Shown one piece after another: positions 1-11,283 of a DNA stretch of 64,000 bases (within the stretch, counting starts at the first letter, position 1; each line of letters starts with the position of its first letter). Under the pieces are notes generated by a model. The model was not told where the DNA came from. It was given only the letters and a program-made list of their open reading frames with translations, and did no database searches. The position numbers were made by a program, and so were the translations under genes. Source of the DNA: Anaeromyxobacter terrae. Lineage in GTDB: Bacteria; Myxococcota; Myxococcia; Myxococcales; Anaeromyxobacteraceae. The stretch covers positions 22,625-86,624 of the forward strand of contig NZ_JALCYY010000020.1 of the NCBI RefSeq assembly GCF_022690685.1, given 5' to 3'.

Positions 1-1633
<1,633 letters not shown>

Positions 1634-1649
1634 TTAGGCGAGACAGTGG

Positions 1650-1678
1650 GGTATAGCAGGCAAGGCGGCTGCTGGCAA
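1650..1678 (-). promoter_or_regulatory. Putative sigma70-type promoter of gyrB
   Basis: On the minus strand TTGCCA (1678-1673) is followed after 17 nt by TATACC (1655-1650). The predicted transcript would start near 1643, about 50 nt before the gyrB CTG, which excludes start codons further upstream. Inferred from sequence only. Confidence 0.5.
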
Positions 1679-1712
1679 CGTTCCCTTCTGCGACCCAAGT
1701 CTTCGGATCGAC

Positions 1713-2822
1713 TCAGGAAACGAGCGGGGTCACCACCCCGCGCTCCACCCTATAGAAGGTCGTATCCGGACCTGCCGCGGGCTCGATGAGGCGCCGGTCG
1801 GTGGAGGTGAGGAACGCCTGCGCCGGCAGCGCGGCCAGGTAGGCGAGCAAGTAGCGGTTCTTGGCGGGATCGAGCTCGGATGACACGTCGTCGAGCAGGA
1901 GCAGCGGCGGGCGCCCGAGCGCCGCGCGCAGGTTCTCGATCTCGGCGATCTTGAGGGCGAGCACGAGCGCGCGCTGCTGCCCCTGGCTCGCGTAGGCGCG
2001 CGCGCCGCGGCCGTCGAGCGCGAGGACCAGCTCGTCCATGTGGGGGCCGGCGGAGGTGAAGCCGCGCTCCCGATCGCGCTCGAGCCGCGCCGCGAGGGCC
2101 GCGTCGAGGCGCGCCGCCACCTCCTCCTCGCTCCCCTCGCCGGGCACGCCCGCCGCCGGCCGGTAGGCGAAGCGTGCGTCCGGCGCCTCGGGGCCGGAGA
2201 TCTCGCTGAAGGCGGCGCGCACCCGCGGCGCGAGCTCGTCGACGAGCGCCTGCCGGCGCCGCACGAGCCGCGCCCCGGCCCGCACGAGCGGGGCGCGGAA
2301 GCTCGCCTCGACCTCCGCGACCCCGCCGCGCAGGGCCGCGTTCCGGGCGCGCAGCGCCCGCACGTAGTCGCGCGCCTCCCCCAGCACGGCCGGCCAGCGG
2401 TTGAACGCGGCCCGATCGAGGAAGCGGCGGCGACCCTCCGGTCCGCCCTTCACGAGCAGCAGGTCGTCCGGGGCGAAGCACACGGCGGCGAGCCCCTCGA
2501 AGTAGTCGTCGAGCCGATCCTGTGGCTTGCCGTCGAGGAGCGCGATCCGGCCGCCCGCGGCGACCTGCACCGCCACCCGACGGACCCCGCCCGGCCCGTC
2601 GAAGTCGCCCGCGACCTCGCCCTTCTCGGCGCCGTGGCGGACGAGCTCCACGAGCCGCGCCGCCCGGAGCGGCTTCAGCGTGGTGAGGAAGTAGATGGCC
2701 TCGAGGAGGTTCGTCTTCCCCTGGCCGTTCTCGCCGAGGAGCACCGTCGCGCGCGGCGAGGGCGCGAGCTCCACCTCGGCGAGGTTTCTGAAGTCCTTTA
2801 CGGCGAGGGAGAGGAGCTTCAC
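1713..2822 (-). CDS. recF: DNA replication and repair protein RecF
   Basis: SMC-like ATPase that helps load RecA at gaps and stalled forks. The 369-aa length is normal. Walker A GENGQGKTNLLEA is near residues 31-43, the ABC signature-like SQGQQRALVLALK is near residue 280, and Walker B LLLLDDVSSELD is near residue 318. The N-terminal MKLLSLAVKDFRNL matches the family start. It lies 8 nt after dnaN on the same strand, so the two are probably co-transcribed; gyrB follows after about 120 nt with a separate promoter. Confidence 0.96.
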   Translation of the reverse strand: MKLLSLAVKDFRNLAEVELAPSPRATVLLGENGQGKTNLLEAIYFLTTLKPLRAARLVELVRHGAEKGEVAGDFDGPGGVRRVAVQVAAGGRIALLDGKPQDRLDDYFEGLAAVCFAPDDLLLVKGGPEGRRRFLDRAAFNRWPAVLGEARDYVRALRARNAALRGGVAEVEASFRAPLVRAGARLVRRRQALVDELAPRVRAAFSEISGPEAPDARFAYRPAAGVPGEGSEEEVAARLDAALAARLERDRERGFTSAGPHMDELVLALDGRGARAYASQGQQRALVLALKIAEIENLRAALGRPPLLLLDDVSSELDPAKNRYLLAYLAALPAQAFLTSTDRRLIEPAAGPDTTFYRVERGVVTPLVS

Positions 2823-2830
2823 ACGGGACG

Positions 2831-3961
2831 TCAGATCCGCATCGGCATCACCACCGCGGTGAAGCCCTGGTCCTTCTCGTCGCCGCCGCGGAGCACGCCT
2901 GGCGAGAGGTCGTCCGCGAGCTCGAGCTGCACGTCGGCGCTCTTCACGACCGCGAGCACGTCCATGAGGTAGCGCGCGTTGAACCCGATCTTGAGCGGCT
3001 CGCCCTCGTACTCGACCGGCACCTCCTCCTTCGCCTCGCCGAGGTCCGGGTTCTGCGAGAGCACCCGGAGCGTGCCCTTCGAGAGCTCGAGCTTCACCGC
3101 GTGGGCCTTGTCGGTGGAGAGGAGCGAGATGCGGCGCAGTGTCTCGAGGAAGCGGTCGCGGCCGATGCGCACCACCTTCTCCCCCTGCTTCGGGATGACC
3201 TGCCGGTAGTCCGGGAAGAGCCCCTCGATGAGCCGCATCGAGAGGGTGACGCCCTTGCGGTGGAAGATGGCGCTGTTCTCGACGAAGCCGAGCTTCGTCT
3301 CGCCGCCCGCCTCGCCCCCCTCCACCGCCTCGGCGAGGAGCTTGCGGAGCTCCTGGAGCCCCTTCTTCGGCAGGATCACGCCGCGCTTCAGCCCGAACGT
3401 TCCGCTCACCGCGCGCTCGGAGAGCGAGAGCCTATGACCGTCCGTCGCGACGAGGCGGAGCAGCTCGGGGCCGGGCTCGAAGTAGACGCCGTTCAGGTTG
3501 TAGCGGGTCTCGTCGTTCGAGACGGCGAAGAAGGTGCGCTCGATCATCTCGAGCAGCTCGTCCGGCTTCACGTCCGCGAAGGTCACCTTCTCGAAGCGCG
3601 GCAGCGCCGGGAAGTCCTCGGCGGGGAGGCCCACGATGCGGAACTCGGAGGGGCCGCTCCGCACCTCGAGGTAGTTGTTGTTCGCCCGCTTGAGCGTGAC
3701 CTGCTGCTCGGGCAGGGCGCGGACGATCTCGTACAGGTGGCGCGCGGAGACGGCGAGGGCGCCCTCCTTCAGCACCTCGCAGCTCTCGTCGTGCTCGGAC
3801 GAGACGGCGAGGTCGAGGTCGGTCGCGGAGACGACGAGCTGACCCTTCTTCGCCTCGAGGAGGACGTGGGAGAGGATCGGCATCGTGCTCTTCTTTTCCA
3901 CGATGCCCTGGGAGCGCCCGAGCGCCTTCGAGAGCTCAGCGACTCCGATCTTCAGTTCCAT
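2831..3961 (-). CDS. dnaN: DNA polymerase III beta sliding clamp
   Basis: Ring-shaped processivity clamp that tethers DNA polymerase III and other enzymes to DNA. The 376-aa product contains the three clamp repeats; recognisable blocks are STMPILSHVLLEA near residue 25, TDLDLAV, and the C-terminal GFTAVVMPMRI that forms part of the partner-binding pocket. The frame stays open upstream, but the ATG at 3961 (MELKIGVAELSKAL) is the family N-terminus and is preceded by AAGAGGA on the minus strand. Downstream of dnaA and directly upstream of recF; a near-consensus promoter lies at 4091-4120. Confidence 0.96.
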   Translation of the reverse strand: MELKIGVAELSKALGRSQGIVEKKSTMPILSHVLLEAKKGQLVVSATDLDLAVSSEHDESCEVLKEGALAVSARHLYEIVRALPEQQVTLKRANNNYLEVRSGPSEFRIVGLPAEDFPALPRFEKVTFADVKPDELLEMIERTFFAVSNDETRYNLNGVYFEPGPELLRLVATDGHRLSLSERAVSGTFGLKRGVILPKKGLQELRKLLAEAVEGGEAGGETKLGFVENSAIFHRKGVTLSMRLIEGLFPDYRQVIPKQGEKVVRIGRDRFLETLRRISLLSTDKAHAVKLELSKGTLRVLSQNPDLGEAKEEVPVEYEGEPLKIGFNARYLMDVLAVVKSADVQLELADDLSPGVLRGGDEKDQGFTAVVMPMRI

Positions 3962-4306
3962 GGGAAGATCCTCTTCTTTTGATCTAGGAGTAACAGCAGG
4001 GGCCGAGTGTATGTGGAAAAGAGCTCGGAACCCGCGAAACTCCTGGAGCTTTCGGCCTGGAAAACTCTCCGGATCCCTTTGGGTCGAGTTTGTGTAGCGC
4101 GGGCCGAGAAACGGTGTCAACAGCCGCCCACATCCCGTCCCCACGAGGATCGGTGCTGGATCCACAGATGATCCACAATGCCGCGCCGAGGGCGGGAGCG
4201 AGGCGCGCCGGCGCGGGCGCGGCCTCGAGCGGACGCAAGCGAGCGCAGGCCGCCGTGGAGCGACCTGCGCGAGGGCGGGAGCGGCGTAGAGAGGGCAGCG
4301 CGCGGG
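3962..4306. other. dnaA-dnaN intergenic region, candidate oriC
   Basis: 345 nt without a gene, visibly richer in A and T than its surroundings. It holds three sites close to the DnaA box TTATCCACA: TGTGGAAAA at 4012-4020 (reverse complement TTTTCCACA, one mismatch), GGATCCACA at 4158-4166 (two mismatches) and TGATCCACA at 4169-4177 (one mismatch). The dnaN promoter lies between them. Genes on one side (dnaA to gyrB) run on the minus strand and those beyond dnaA (rpmH onward) on the plus strand, as expected near an origin. The dnaA-rpmH gap (5687-5980) is the other candidate, but I see no comparable boxes there. Confidence 0.45.
4091..4120 (-). promoter_or_regulatory. Putative dnaN promoter
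   Basis: On the minus strand a perfect TTGACA (4120-4115) is separated by 18 nt from TACACA (4096-4091). The predicted leader before dnaN is about 125 nt and spans the DnaA-box-like site at 4012-4020, so DnaA could influence dnaN transcription. Inferred. Confidence 0.45.
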
Positions 4307-5686
<1,380 letters not shown>

Positions 5687-5980
5687 GCTGCTGCCCCCCC
5701 AGGTGCGCGCAACGGAACGAGGATCCCCCCTCCGACGCCCGGGCTTCCGGACGGCGGCTCACTCGGCGCTCGGAGGGCGAGAGTGCAGGCGGCCTCGTGT
5801 TGCGTGGGGGCGGAAGTTAGCCAAGGTCCACCGAGGGGATCAAGGGCGTCGTGCCTCGCTCGCGAAAGGACGGGCTTTTCGCGCGGCGAGCCGGTGACGG
5901 ATCGCGCACGGATCCGCGGGAACCGGCCAAGTCTCTGGAAACCTTGACATCTCGCGGCTGATCGGGGAGGTTGCCGCGCC

Positions 5981-6130
5981 ATGAAGCGGACATATCAGCC
6001 GAAGAAGCAGCGCCGTAATCGCACGCACGGTTTCAGGAAGCGCATGAGCTCGCCGGGCGGGCAGAACGTGATCAAGAGTCGCCGCGCGAAGGGGCGCAAG
6101 CGCCTCACGCCGAGCACGCCGAAGAAGTAG
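5981..6130 (+). CDS. rpmH: 50S ribosomal protein L34
   Basis: 49-aa, strongly basic large-subunit ribosomal protein. [20 protein letters not shown] is the family signature, and the C-terminal half is [17 protein letters not shown]. It is preceded by GGGGAGG at 5964-5970 and followed 8 nt later by rnpA, the near-universal rpmH-rnpA pairing. It is too short for most ORF-length cut-offs, but identification is unambiguous. Divergent from dnaA. Confidence 0.97.
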   Translation: MKRTYQPKKQRRNRTHGFRKRMSSPGGQNVIKSRRAKGRKRLTPSTPKK

Positions 6131-6138
6131 CACTGCAG

Positions 6139-6483
6139 GTGAAGCTACCCAAGGCGGCGCGTCTGCGCCGCCGCCGCGAATTCCTCCTCGTCCAGCAGCG
6201 CGGTACGCGGCTCTACGCCGGAGACGTGCTCGTCCTGTCGCTCGACTCCGGCGGGGCCCGGCCGCGCATCGGGATCACGGTGTCGTCGAAGATCGCGAAC
6301 GCGGTCGAGCGCAACCGGGTGAAGCGCTGGGTGCGGGAGGAGTTCCGCGCGATGCAGGGCGATCTGCCCGCGGTGGATTTCGTCGTGATCGCTCGCGCGG
6401 GCGTGCTCGCCGCGGGCAGGGACGGGATCCGCCGTGCGCTCGACGCCGCGCGGGTGCGGCTCGCACCCAAGGGGAGCGCGTGA
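6139..6483 (+). CDS. rnpA: Ribonuclease P protein component
   Basis: Protein cofactor of RNase P, which matures tRNA 5' ends. 114 aa starting at GTG. The family RNR motif reads [17 protein letters not shown] near residues 55-71, and the N-terminal RLRRRREF matches the substrate-binding start of the fold. It sits 8 nt after rpmH and overlaps yidD by 4 nt (GTGA), so rpmH-rnpA-yidD-yidC is very probably one operon. Confidence 0.96.
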   Translation: MKLPKAARLRRRREFLLVQQRGTRLYAGDVLVLSLDSGGARPRIGITVSSKIANAVERNRVKRWVREEFRAMQGDLPAVDFVVIARAGVLAAGRDGIRRALDAARVRLAPKGSA

Positions 6484-6704
6484 TCCGGGGTGCCCTCGTG
6501 CTCCTCGTGCGTCTCTACCAGCGGCTCGTGTCGCCGCTGCTCCCGCCCTCCTGCCGCTTCTATCCGAGCTGCTCCGCCTACGCGGTGACGGCCCTCGAGC
6601 GCCACGGCGCGCTCAAGGGGTCGGCGCTCGCGGCGCGGCGTCTGCTCAAGTGCCATCCCTTCCATCCCGGCGGCATCGATCCGGTGCCGGAGTCCGAGAG
6701 GTAA
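6480..6704 (+). CDS. yidD: Membrane protein insertion efficiency factor YidD
   Basis: 74-aa small membrane-associated protein that assists YidC and Sec-dependent insertion. The family core is visible: [21 protein letters not shown] near residues 11-31 and [13 protein letters not shown] near the C-terminus, with the conserved cysteines. It starts at a GTG that overlaps the rnpA stop codon and ends 2 nt before the yidC start. Confidence 0.95.
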   Translation: MIRGALVLLVRLYQRLVSPLLPPSCRFYPSCSAYAVTALERHGALKGSALAARRLLKCHPFHPGGIDPVPESER

Positions 6705-6706
6705 CC

Positions 6707-8350
6707 TTGGGTCCCGAGAACCGTCGTGTCCTCATCGCCACCGTCCTTTCCGTGGCGGTCCTCATCGTCTGGCAGTTCGTCTTCCCGTCGCAGAAGCCGA
6801 AGCCGGCCGCGCAGAAGCGGCCCGAGGCGGCCCAGACCGCGCCGGCTGCGCCCGCGCCGGCCGCCCCTGCCCCGGCGCAGCCGGCCGCGCCGGCGGTCCC
6901 GGAGAACGCCCCCGAGGAGCTCGTGAAGCTCACCGGCGATGGGTTCGAGGTGGTGCTCACGAGCCATGGCGGCGCGCTCAAGGAGGTCGTGCTCGAGGGC
7001 GAGAAGTTCCGCCGCGATCACGAGGGCAAGCCCGTGCAGATCGACCTCGTGCGGGTGGCGAAGGATCAGCCCTACCCGCTCGCGGTGGTCGCCTCGCCCG
7101 AGCTCGGCGGCGCCCAGGACGCCGCGAGCGATCCGGCGGCCCGCGCGCCGATGCGGATCGTGGCGAAGGACGCGCGCTCGGTGACGTTCGAGGGGCGCGC
7201 CGGGAACGCCTCCGTCCGGAAGACCTACCGCCTCACCGGCAAGCCGCACGAGCTCGCGCTCGATCTCGAGGTGCAGGGCGCGGCCGCCTCCGGCGCGGGG
7301 ATCGTGATCCTCTACCCCGGCCACATGCCGCCCGCGACGAAGTCGGGCGGGTTCTTCTCCGGGCCTCCGGTCGAGTTCATCCGCCCGGTGTGCCGCGCGG
7401 GCACCACGACCGAGCGCTTCAAGGTCGACGGCGACCAGGCGGTCGAGAAGGTGGAGGGGACGGCGGCCTGGGCCGGCCTAGACCAGGGCTACTTCGTCTC
7501 CGCGATCTTCCCGGCCGAGCCGGCCGGCACCTGCATCTTCGCGAAGGGGACGGAGAAGGGCAGCGCCCTCGCCGCGCTCCGCCTCCCGTTCGAGGGCGGC
7601 GCCCGCAAGTACGCGCTCACCGTGTACTCCGGCCCGAAGGACCTCGACCACCTCCGCGCCTACGGCCGCAACTTCGAGAGCGCCATCGACTACGGCGCGA
7701 TGGCGCGCCCGTTCGCGTTCTTCGCGCGCCTGCTCCTCTACGTGATGCGCTGGTTCGAGCGGCTGGTCGGCAACTGGGGCGTGGCCATCATCCTCCTCAC
7801 GCTCCTCGTGAAGCTCCTGCTCTACCCGCTCACCGCGAAGTCGATGCAGTCGATGAACGAGATGCGGAAGCTGCAGCCCGAGATCGAGAAGCTCAAGGCG
7901 AAGTTCGGCAGCGACCGCGAGAAGCTGAACCTCGCGACGATGCAGCTCTACCAGCAGCACAAGGTGAACCCGCTCGGCGGCTGCCTGCCGATGCTGATCC
8001 AGCTCCCGATCTGGTTCGCGCTCTACGCGACGCTCCAGACCTCGGTCGAGCTGTACCGCGAGCCGTTCCTCTGGATCCACGACCTCACGATCAAGGACCC
8101 GTTCTTCGTCCTGCCGATCGCGATGGGCGTCTCGCAGTTCATCATGCAGCGGCTGTCGCCGCAGCCGGCCGACAACGCGCAGGCGAAGATGATGCTCTAC
8201 TTCATGCCCGGCTTCTTCACGCTCCTCATGATCAACGTGCCGGCGGGCCTCACCCTCTACATCTTCGTGAACAACCTCCTGTCCATCGCGCAGCAGCAGT
8301 GGATGATGCGGCGCATGCCGGCCGTGCCGGCGCCGGCGAAGGCCAGGTAG
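6707..8350 (+). CDS. yidC: Membrane protein insertase YidC
   Basis: Inserts and folds inner-membrane proteins, alone or with SecYEG. 547 aa. The N-terminal membrane helix (about residues 8-23, VLIATVLSVAVLIVWQFVF) is followed by an Ala/Pro-rich linker (about 28-65), the large periplasmic beta domain (about 70-340), and the 60-kDa inner-membrane-protein core with five helices from about residue 350 (NWGVAIILLTLLVKLLLYPL; GGCLPMLIQLPIWFALY). TTG at 6707 is chosen because it follows GAGAGG and gives the family N-terminus; the frame is open further upstream only through the yidD region. It lies between yidD and jag, as is usual. Confidence 0.95.
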   Translation: MGPENRRVLIATVLSVAVLIVWQFVFPSQKPKPAAQKRPEAAQTAPAAPAPAAPAPAQPAAPAVPENAPEELVKLTGDGFEVVLTSHGGALKEVVLEGEKFRRDHEGKPVQIDLVRVAKDQPYPLAVVASPELGGAQDAASDPAARAPMRIVAKDARSVTFEGRAGNASVRKTYRLTGKPHELALDLEVQGAAASGAGIVILYPGHMPPATKSGGFFSGPPVEFIRPVCRAGTTTERFKVDGDQAVEKVEGTAAWAGLDQGYFVSAIFPAEPAGTCIFAKGTEKGSALAALRLPFEGGARKYALTVYSGPKDLDHLRAYGRNFESAIDYGAMARPFAFFARLLLYVMRWFERLVGNWGVAIILLTLLVKLLLYPLTAKSMQSMNEMRKLQPEIEKLKAKFGSDREKLNLATMQLYQQHKVNPLGGCLPMLIQLPIWFALYATLQTSVELYREPFLWIHDLTIKDPFFVLPIAMGVSQFIMQRLSPQPADNAQAKMMLYFMPGFFTLLMINVPAGLTLYIFVNNLLSIAQQQWMMRRMPAVPAPAKAR

Positions 8351-8364
8351 CTCTCGGGGGAGCC

Positions 8365-8868
8365 ATGGACGAGACGAACGGGACCGCAGGCCCGCCGCCC
8401 GCCGAGGCGCCGGAGAAGGTCGCCCGGGCGCGGGAGTTCTGCACCGGGCTCCTCGAGCGGCTCGGCGCCGCGGTGGACCTCGAGGTGAAGGAGACGGCCG
8501 ATCAGATCGGCGTCGCCCTGAACCCGCGCGCCGGGAACGCGCTTGAGCTCTCCTCGGCGCTCGTCGAGGCGATCCAGTACCTCGTGAACCGCGTGGTGAA
8601 CCCGCGCTCCGAGGGGCGCAAGTGGGTGAACCTCGAGGTGGGCGGGTTCGCCCAGGAGGGCGACCCGGCGGTCAAGGCGATGGCGGAACGGCTCGCCGCG
8701 ACCGCCATCCGCACCGGCAAGGTCCTCGCCGTGGCGCCCATCAGCGCGCGCGAGCGCCGGCAGATCCACCTCGCCCTCGTCGACCACGAGGGCGTCGTCA
8801 CCCGCAGCGAGGGTGAGGGAATCTTCCGGCAGCTGCTCGTCATCCCGGCCGCACGGGGCGAGCGGTAG
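8365..8868 (+). CDS. jag: R3H/KH-domain RNA-binding protein Jag (KhpB-like)
   Basis: 167-aa single-strand nucleic-acid-binding protein. A KH-like domain spans about residues 35-90 and an R3H domain about 105-165; the R3H core ARERRQIHLAL is near residue 130. The N-terminal Jag_N domain of Bacillus and pneumococcal proteins is absent, and there is only a short Pro/Ala-rich lead. The ATG at 8365 follows GGGGGAGCC and lies 14 nt after yidC, its usual neighbour. Its stop codon overlaps the next small ORF (TAGTG). Confidence 0.9.
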   Translation: MDETNGTAGPPPAEAPEKVARAREFCTGLLERLGAAVDLEVKETADQIGVALNPRAGNALELSSALVEAIQYLVNRVVNPRSEGRKWVNLEVGGFAQEGDPAVKAMAERLAATAIRTGKVLAVAPISARERRQIHLALVDHEGVVTRSEGEGIFRQLLVIPAARGER

Positions 8869-9089
8869 TGGCGCGTCCCCGCACGAAGGCGGAGCGGCTC
8901 TTCTCGGCCGCTGTGGTCCGGCGCTCCTTCGAGCTCCAGGACCGCGAGTACGCCGCCGGGTTCCGCTTCGTGTACGAGGGCGTGCTGCGCGACCTCGAGC
9001 TCCAGGACGCCGAGGTCGACGCCTACCTCGCCGAGCACCGGAGCGAGGTCGAGGCTGCGATCGGCCGGCGCGGCGCGAAGAAGAGGTAG
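8868..9089 (+). CDS. Small hypothetical protein between jag and rsmG
   Basis: 73-aa charged protein starting at a GTG that overlaps the jag stop by one base. It has a basic N-terminus (ARPRTKAERLF), a central Phe/Tyr-containing stretch (RSFELQDREYAAGFRFVYEG), an acidic helical region and a basic tail (RRGAKKR). It is predicted to be soluble and helical with no signal or membrane segment. Tight coupling to jag and the 6-nt gap to rsmG argue that it is a real gene. I do not recognise a family. In many bacteria mnmE and mnmG occupy this position. Confidence 0.7.
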   Translation: MARPRTKAERLFSAAVVRRSFELQDREYAAGFRFVYEGVLRDLELQDAEVDAYLAEHRSEVEAAIGRRGAKKR

Positions 9090-9095
9090 CCGGCG

Positions 9096-9743
9096 ATGGA
9101 CCCCGCCTTCCACGAGGCGCTGCGGCGCGGCATCGAGGCCTTCGCGCTGTCCATCCCCGCCGCCGCGCTCCCGCTCCTCGAGCGCTACGCCGACCGGCTC
9201 CTCGCCTGGAACCGGAAGGTGAACCTCACCACCATCACCGATCCGGCCGAGGTCGCCGAGAAGCACCTCGTCGACAGCCTGCTCCTCCTCCCGCTCCTCG
9301 ACGGCGCGCGCACGCTCCTCGACGTGGGCGCCGGCGCCGGGCTCCCGGGCGTGCCGCTCGCCTGCGCGCGGCCGGGGCTCGAGGTCACCTGCTGCGACTC
9401 GGTGGCGAAGAAGGTCGCGTTCGTGAAGGCGGTCGCCGCCGAGCTCGACCTCTCCGTCCGCGCGTTCGCCGTCCGCGCCGACGGCGATCCGGATCGGGAG
9501 AAGCTCCCCCGCGCCGACGCGGTGGTCTCCCGCGCGCTCGCCGATCCGGAGCGGTGGGTGCCGCTCGGCGTCCGCTACCTCGCGCCGGGCGGGACGCTGT
9601 TCGCCATGCTCGGCCGCGACGTCGATCCGGCGCAGCTCGCCGCCCTCGGCGAGGCGAACGGGCTCGCGCTCGTCGACGTGGCGAGGTTCGAGCTGCCGCT
9701 CTCCCGCTCCGCCCGCGCCATCGCGCGCTGGCGCGTCGGTTAG
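9096..9743 (+). CDS. rsmG: 16S rRNA (guanine527-N7)-methyltransferase
   Basis: SAM-dependent enzyme that methylates G527 of 16S rRNA (GidB family). 215 aa. The substrate block [20 protein letters not shown] is near residues 35-54, followed by [11 protein letters not shown] and the SAM-binding [16 protein letters not shown] near residue 74. [16 protein letters not shown] near residue 145 matches the family VxARA motif. The ATG at 9096 follows the small orphan by 6 nt. rsmG directly upstream of parA is common; here a 4.7-kb block separates them. Confidence 0.95.
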   Translation: MDPAFHEALRRGIEAFALSIPAAALPLLERYADRLLAWNRKVNLTTITDPAEVAEKHLVDSLLLLPLLDGARTLLDVGAGAGLPGVPLACARPGLEVTCCDSVAKKVAFVKAVAAELDLSVRAFAVRADGDPDREKLPRADAVVSRALADPERWVPLGVRYLAPGGTLFAMLGRDVDPAQLAALGEANGLALVDVARFELPLSRSARAIARWRVG

Positions 9744-9829
9744 AGCGGCTCGAGCTGGCGCCGGCGAAGCGCCGCCGACCGCCTGGCGCAGGCAGCGGTT
9801 CCCCGCGCGCCGTGACCTCGCCGTCACGC

Positions 9830-10126
9830 TCAGGGGATGGAGCGGACGACCTTCCTGAACTCGTCCTCGGTGAAGAGCCGGTGGGTCTCGGTGCGGACGA
9901 ACCCGGCCCCGGCGATGGCGAGGACCATCCTCGCGACCGCCTCGTCGTTCGGCGCGTCGACGATGAACAGCGTGTCGTGCGCGCTTCCCATGATCCCGTA
10001 GAAGGCGCGCACCTCCCCGCCCATGCTGCGGACGGTCTCCTTCGCGGCCTCGACCCGGGCCGGGCTGCCCTTGATCTGCTCGATCCCCTTCGACGTGAAG
10101 CCGAACAGCACCAGATAGGAAGCCAT
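9830..10126 (-). CDS. GYD-domain protein
   Basis: 98-aa protein of the GYD family: small ferredoxin-like alpha/beta proteins of unknown biochemical role. The N-terminal MASYLVLFGFTSKGIEQIK and central GGEVRAFYGIMGSAHDTLFIVDAP match the family pattern, in which the Gly-Tyr-Asp signature becomes GSAHDTLFIVDAP. No signal peptide is seen. It converges with rsmG and lies downstream of the TPR lipoprotein on the same strand, with about 130 nt between them. Function cannot be assigned. Confidence 0.75.
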   Translation of the reverse strand: MASYLVLFGFTSKGIEQIKGSPARVEAAKETVRSMGGEVRAFYGIMGSAHDTLFIVDAPNDEAVARMVLAIAGAGFVRTETHRLFTEDEFRKVVRSIP

Positions 10127-10258
10127 CGCGCCCTCCGTCCTGCACGCAGCCTTGCGCTCGCGCGACGCGATGGTCGCGCGCGGGCGGCGCTTCGGGCTCC
10201 TCGTCCGATGGGTACCCCACCACGGGCGCAGCTCCCCGCCGCACTGCGCCCGGCCTCC

Positions 10259-11252
10259 TCAGCGTCCACCGGGAGGGGCGGCCTCAGGCTCCAGGCCGAG
10301 CGCGCAGCCGTGCCGCTCGCTGCCTGGCGAACCGGCCCGAGCGACGTCCGCCTCCGCGTCCGTCCCCTCCGCGAGCCGGCGCGCCGCCTCGAGGTCCCCG
10401 CGCGCGCCCGGGCAGTCGCCGCTCGAGTCCGCGAGCGTCATCCGCGCGAGCCGCGCGATCGAGGTGCCCGACGGACGCGACGAGCGCGCGGGCCCGCTCG
10501 AGGTGGGCGCGCGCGTTCGGGCGGTCGAGCGAGGCGATCGCGACGAGCGCGTTCGCCTGGCCGACCGTGAACCCTGCCTGCTCGCGCAGGCGCAGTGACT
10601 CGCGGTGGCTCGCGAGCGCCTTCGCGGGCTGGCCCGCCTTCTCGGCGAGATCGGCCTGGTGCCGGATGGCGTAGGAGATCCGCATCGGGTCCTCAGCGGC
10701 CCTCGCCTCGGCGAGCGCCTCGGCGTACCCGTGAGCGGCCTCGGCGTCGCGGCCCTGCACCTGCGCGACGAGGCCGACGTGGAACAGCGAGTCGGCGAGC
10801 GCGCCGTGATCGCCGAGCGGGCGGCGGAGCGCGAGCGCCTCGCGGAAGTCGCGCTCGATCGGTCCCCAGTCCCCGCGCGCCGCCAGCAAGGTCCGCCAGT
10901 ACGCCGCGAGCGCGCCGGCGTCCATCGCGTCGGCGACGCCTGCCGGGGACGTGGCGGCCGCGCGCGCCTCCTCGGCGCGGGAGATCGCGGGCTCGAGGTC
11001 GCCTCCGCGGGCGAGCGCGCGCTCTCGCTCGGCCTCCGAGAGCTGGACGAGCAGGTGCGCGCGGTCCCCGCGGCGGGCGGCCAGCGCCCGCTCGAGCGCC
11101 GCGATCGATTCGTCCCACCGTCCCGCGAGCGTCAAGCGAGGGACGTCGGTCACGGGCGCGTGGCGGCAGGCCGAGAGCAGCGCGGCGACGAGGCACGCCC
11201 GCACGCGGCGAGCGCGGACGAGGGCGAGCGCGTTGACGATGGGTCGCACCAT
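10259..11252 (-). CDS. TPR-repeat lipoprotein with an apparent 3' frameshift
   Basis: Predicted secreted lipoprotein: ATG at 11252, a hydrophobic signal and a lipobox ending LLSAC near residue 27. Helical TPR-like repeats run through most of the protein (RWDESIAALERALAARRGD; RDAEAAHGYAEALAEARAAE; GQPAKALASHRESLRLREQ). After about residue 260 the frame turns into Arg/Gly-rich sequence and stops at 10284, while the neighbouring frame reads naturally as RLARMTLADSSGDCPGARGD and stops at 10259. A 1-nt shift near 10440-10475 would join them. It could be a sequencing error or a recent pseudogene; I cannot separate these. Role unknown. Confidence 0.6.
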
Positions 11253-11283
11253 GCCTCCGCTGTAGAGGCGTCGAGATGCGGCG

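Noticed and set aside
5944..5949. Perfect TTGACA before rpmH
   Set aside because: The position 16-18 nt downstream is GAGGTT-like and coincides with the ribosome binding site, so no usable -10 is present.
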